Positions 10,793-10,829 of a stretch of DNA of 10,829 nt are shown piece by piece (positions within the stretch are counted from its first letter, which is position 1; each line of letters begins with the position of its first letter). The notes below the pieces were generated by a model. That model made no database searches. It was not told the origin of the DNA and was given only the letters and a program-made list of their open reading frames with translations. Source of the DNA: Actinomycetota bacterium (lineage in GTDB: Bacteria; Actinomycetota; Acidimicrobiia; Acidimicrobiales; JAMCPL01); NCBI GenBank assembly GCA_023379725.1, contig JAMCPC010000017.1, positions 6,766 through 17,594 of the forward strand. Reading direction: 5' to 3'. A program made the position numbers and the translations under genes.

Positions 10793-10829
10793 ATGCCAAA
10801 GATGAAAACTCACAGAGGAGCAGCAGTAC
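10793..10829 (+). CDS. rpmI: 50S ribosomal protein L35 (partial, 5' end only)
   Basis: Twelve codons are visible before the window ends, reading MPKMKTHRGAAV. This matches the conserved L35 start MPKMKTHRGAAKR at eleven of twelve positions, with V in place of K at residue 12. L35 is a small basic protein of the large ribosomal subunit, normally encoded directly after infC and before rplT. A Shine-Dalgarno sequence lies upstream. The rest lies beyond the window. Confidence 0.9.
   Translation, partial: MPKMKTHRGAAV

Overview
The window looks like a chromosomal segment of an actinobacterium of moderate to low GC content, most likely related to Acidimicrobiia. The proteasome-associated ATPase ARC/Mpa with a C-terminal QYL, an actinobacterial-type malate dehydrogenase, and a DUF1844-like protein with the N-terminal start MSTLWTP all point that way. 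ATA isoleucine codons and A/T-rich spacers are common. No rRNA or tRNA gene was recognised. Lineage and functions are inferred from sequence recognition alone; no database search was possible.

Layout. Positions 123-1139 (minus) hold a compact three-gene cluster: a DUF2249 protein, a SufT/MIP18-type (DUF59) Fe-S assembly factor and a DUF488/YeaO-like protein. Divergent from it is a 12-helix membrane protein related to heme-copper oxidase subunit I/NnrS (1214-2554, plus), which converges on the proteasomal ATPase gene (2572-4338, minus). Next come a small 3Fe-4S-type ferredoxin, a repeat- and hairpin-rich spacer around an orphan 67-residue acidic protein, malate dehydrogenase (minus), an orphan 92-residue acidic protein (plus), a probable 29-residue membrane microprotein and tyrosyl-tRNA synthetase (both minus), and the DUF1844-like protein (minus). 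Divergent from the last is infC (plus), which appears to start with ATA.

The right end is the most unusual part. infC and rpmI are normally neighbours in the infC-rpmI-rplT operon. Here about 1.15 kb separates them, holding a RelB/DinJ-RelE/YafQ type II toxin-antitoxin module in the opposite orientation, a GC-rich 49-codon ORF or remnant, insertion-sequence-end-like repeats and a 22-bp direct repeat. A new promoter-like sequence then precedes rpmI. The simplest reading is horizontally acquired DNA inserted into a ribosomal/translation operon.

Functional themes are Fe-S and redox biology on the left (DUF2249, SufT-like, oxidase-like membrane protein, ferredoxin), protein turnover (ARC/Mpa), central carbon metabolism (Mdh), and translation on the right (TyrRS, IF-3, L35). 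Several genes have a -10-like hexamer 6 or 7 bases before an ATG and no clear Shine-Dalgarno sequence, suggesting leaderless transcripts. I found no CRISPR array and no convincing new defence system. The best novelty candidates are the split infC/rpmI locus, the ATA start of infC, the DUF2249/SufT/oxidase-like cluster and the structured spacers around the ferredoxin.
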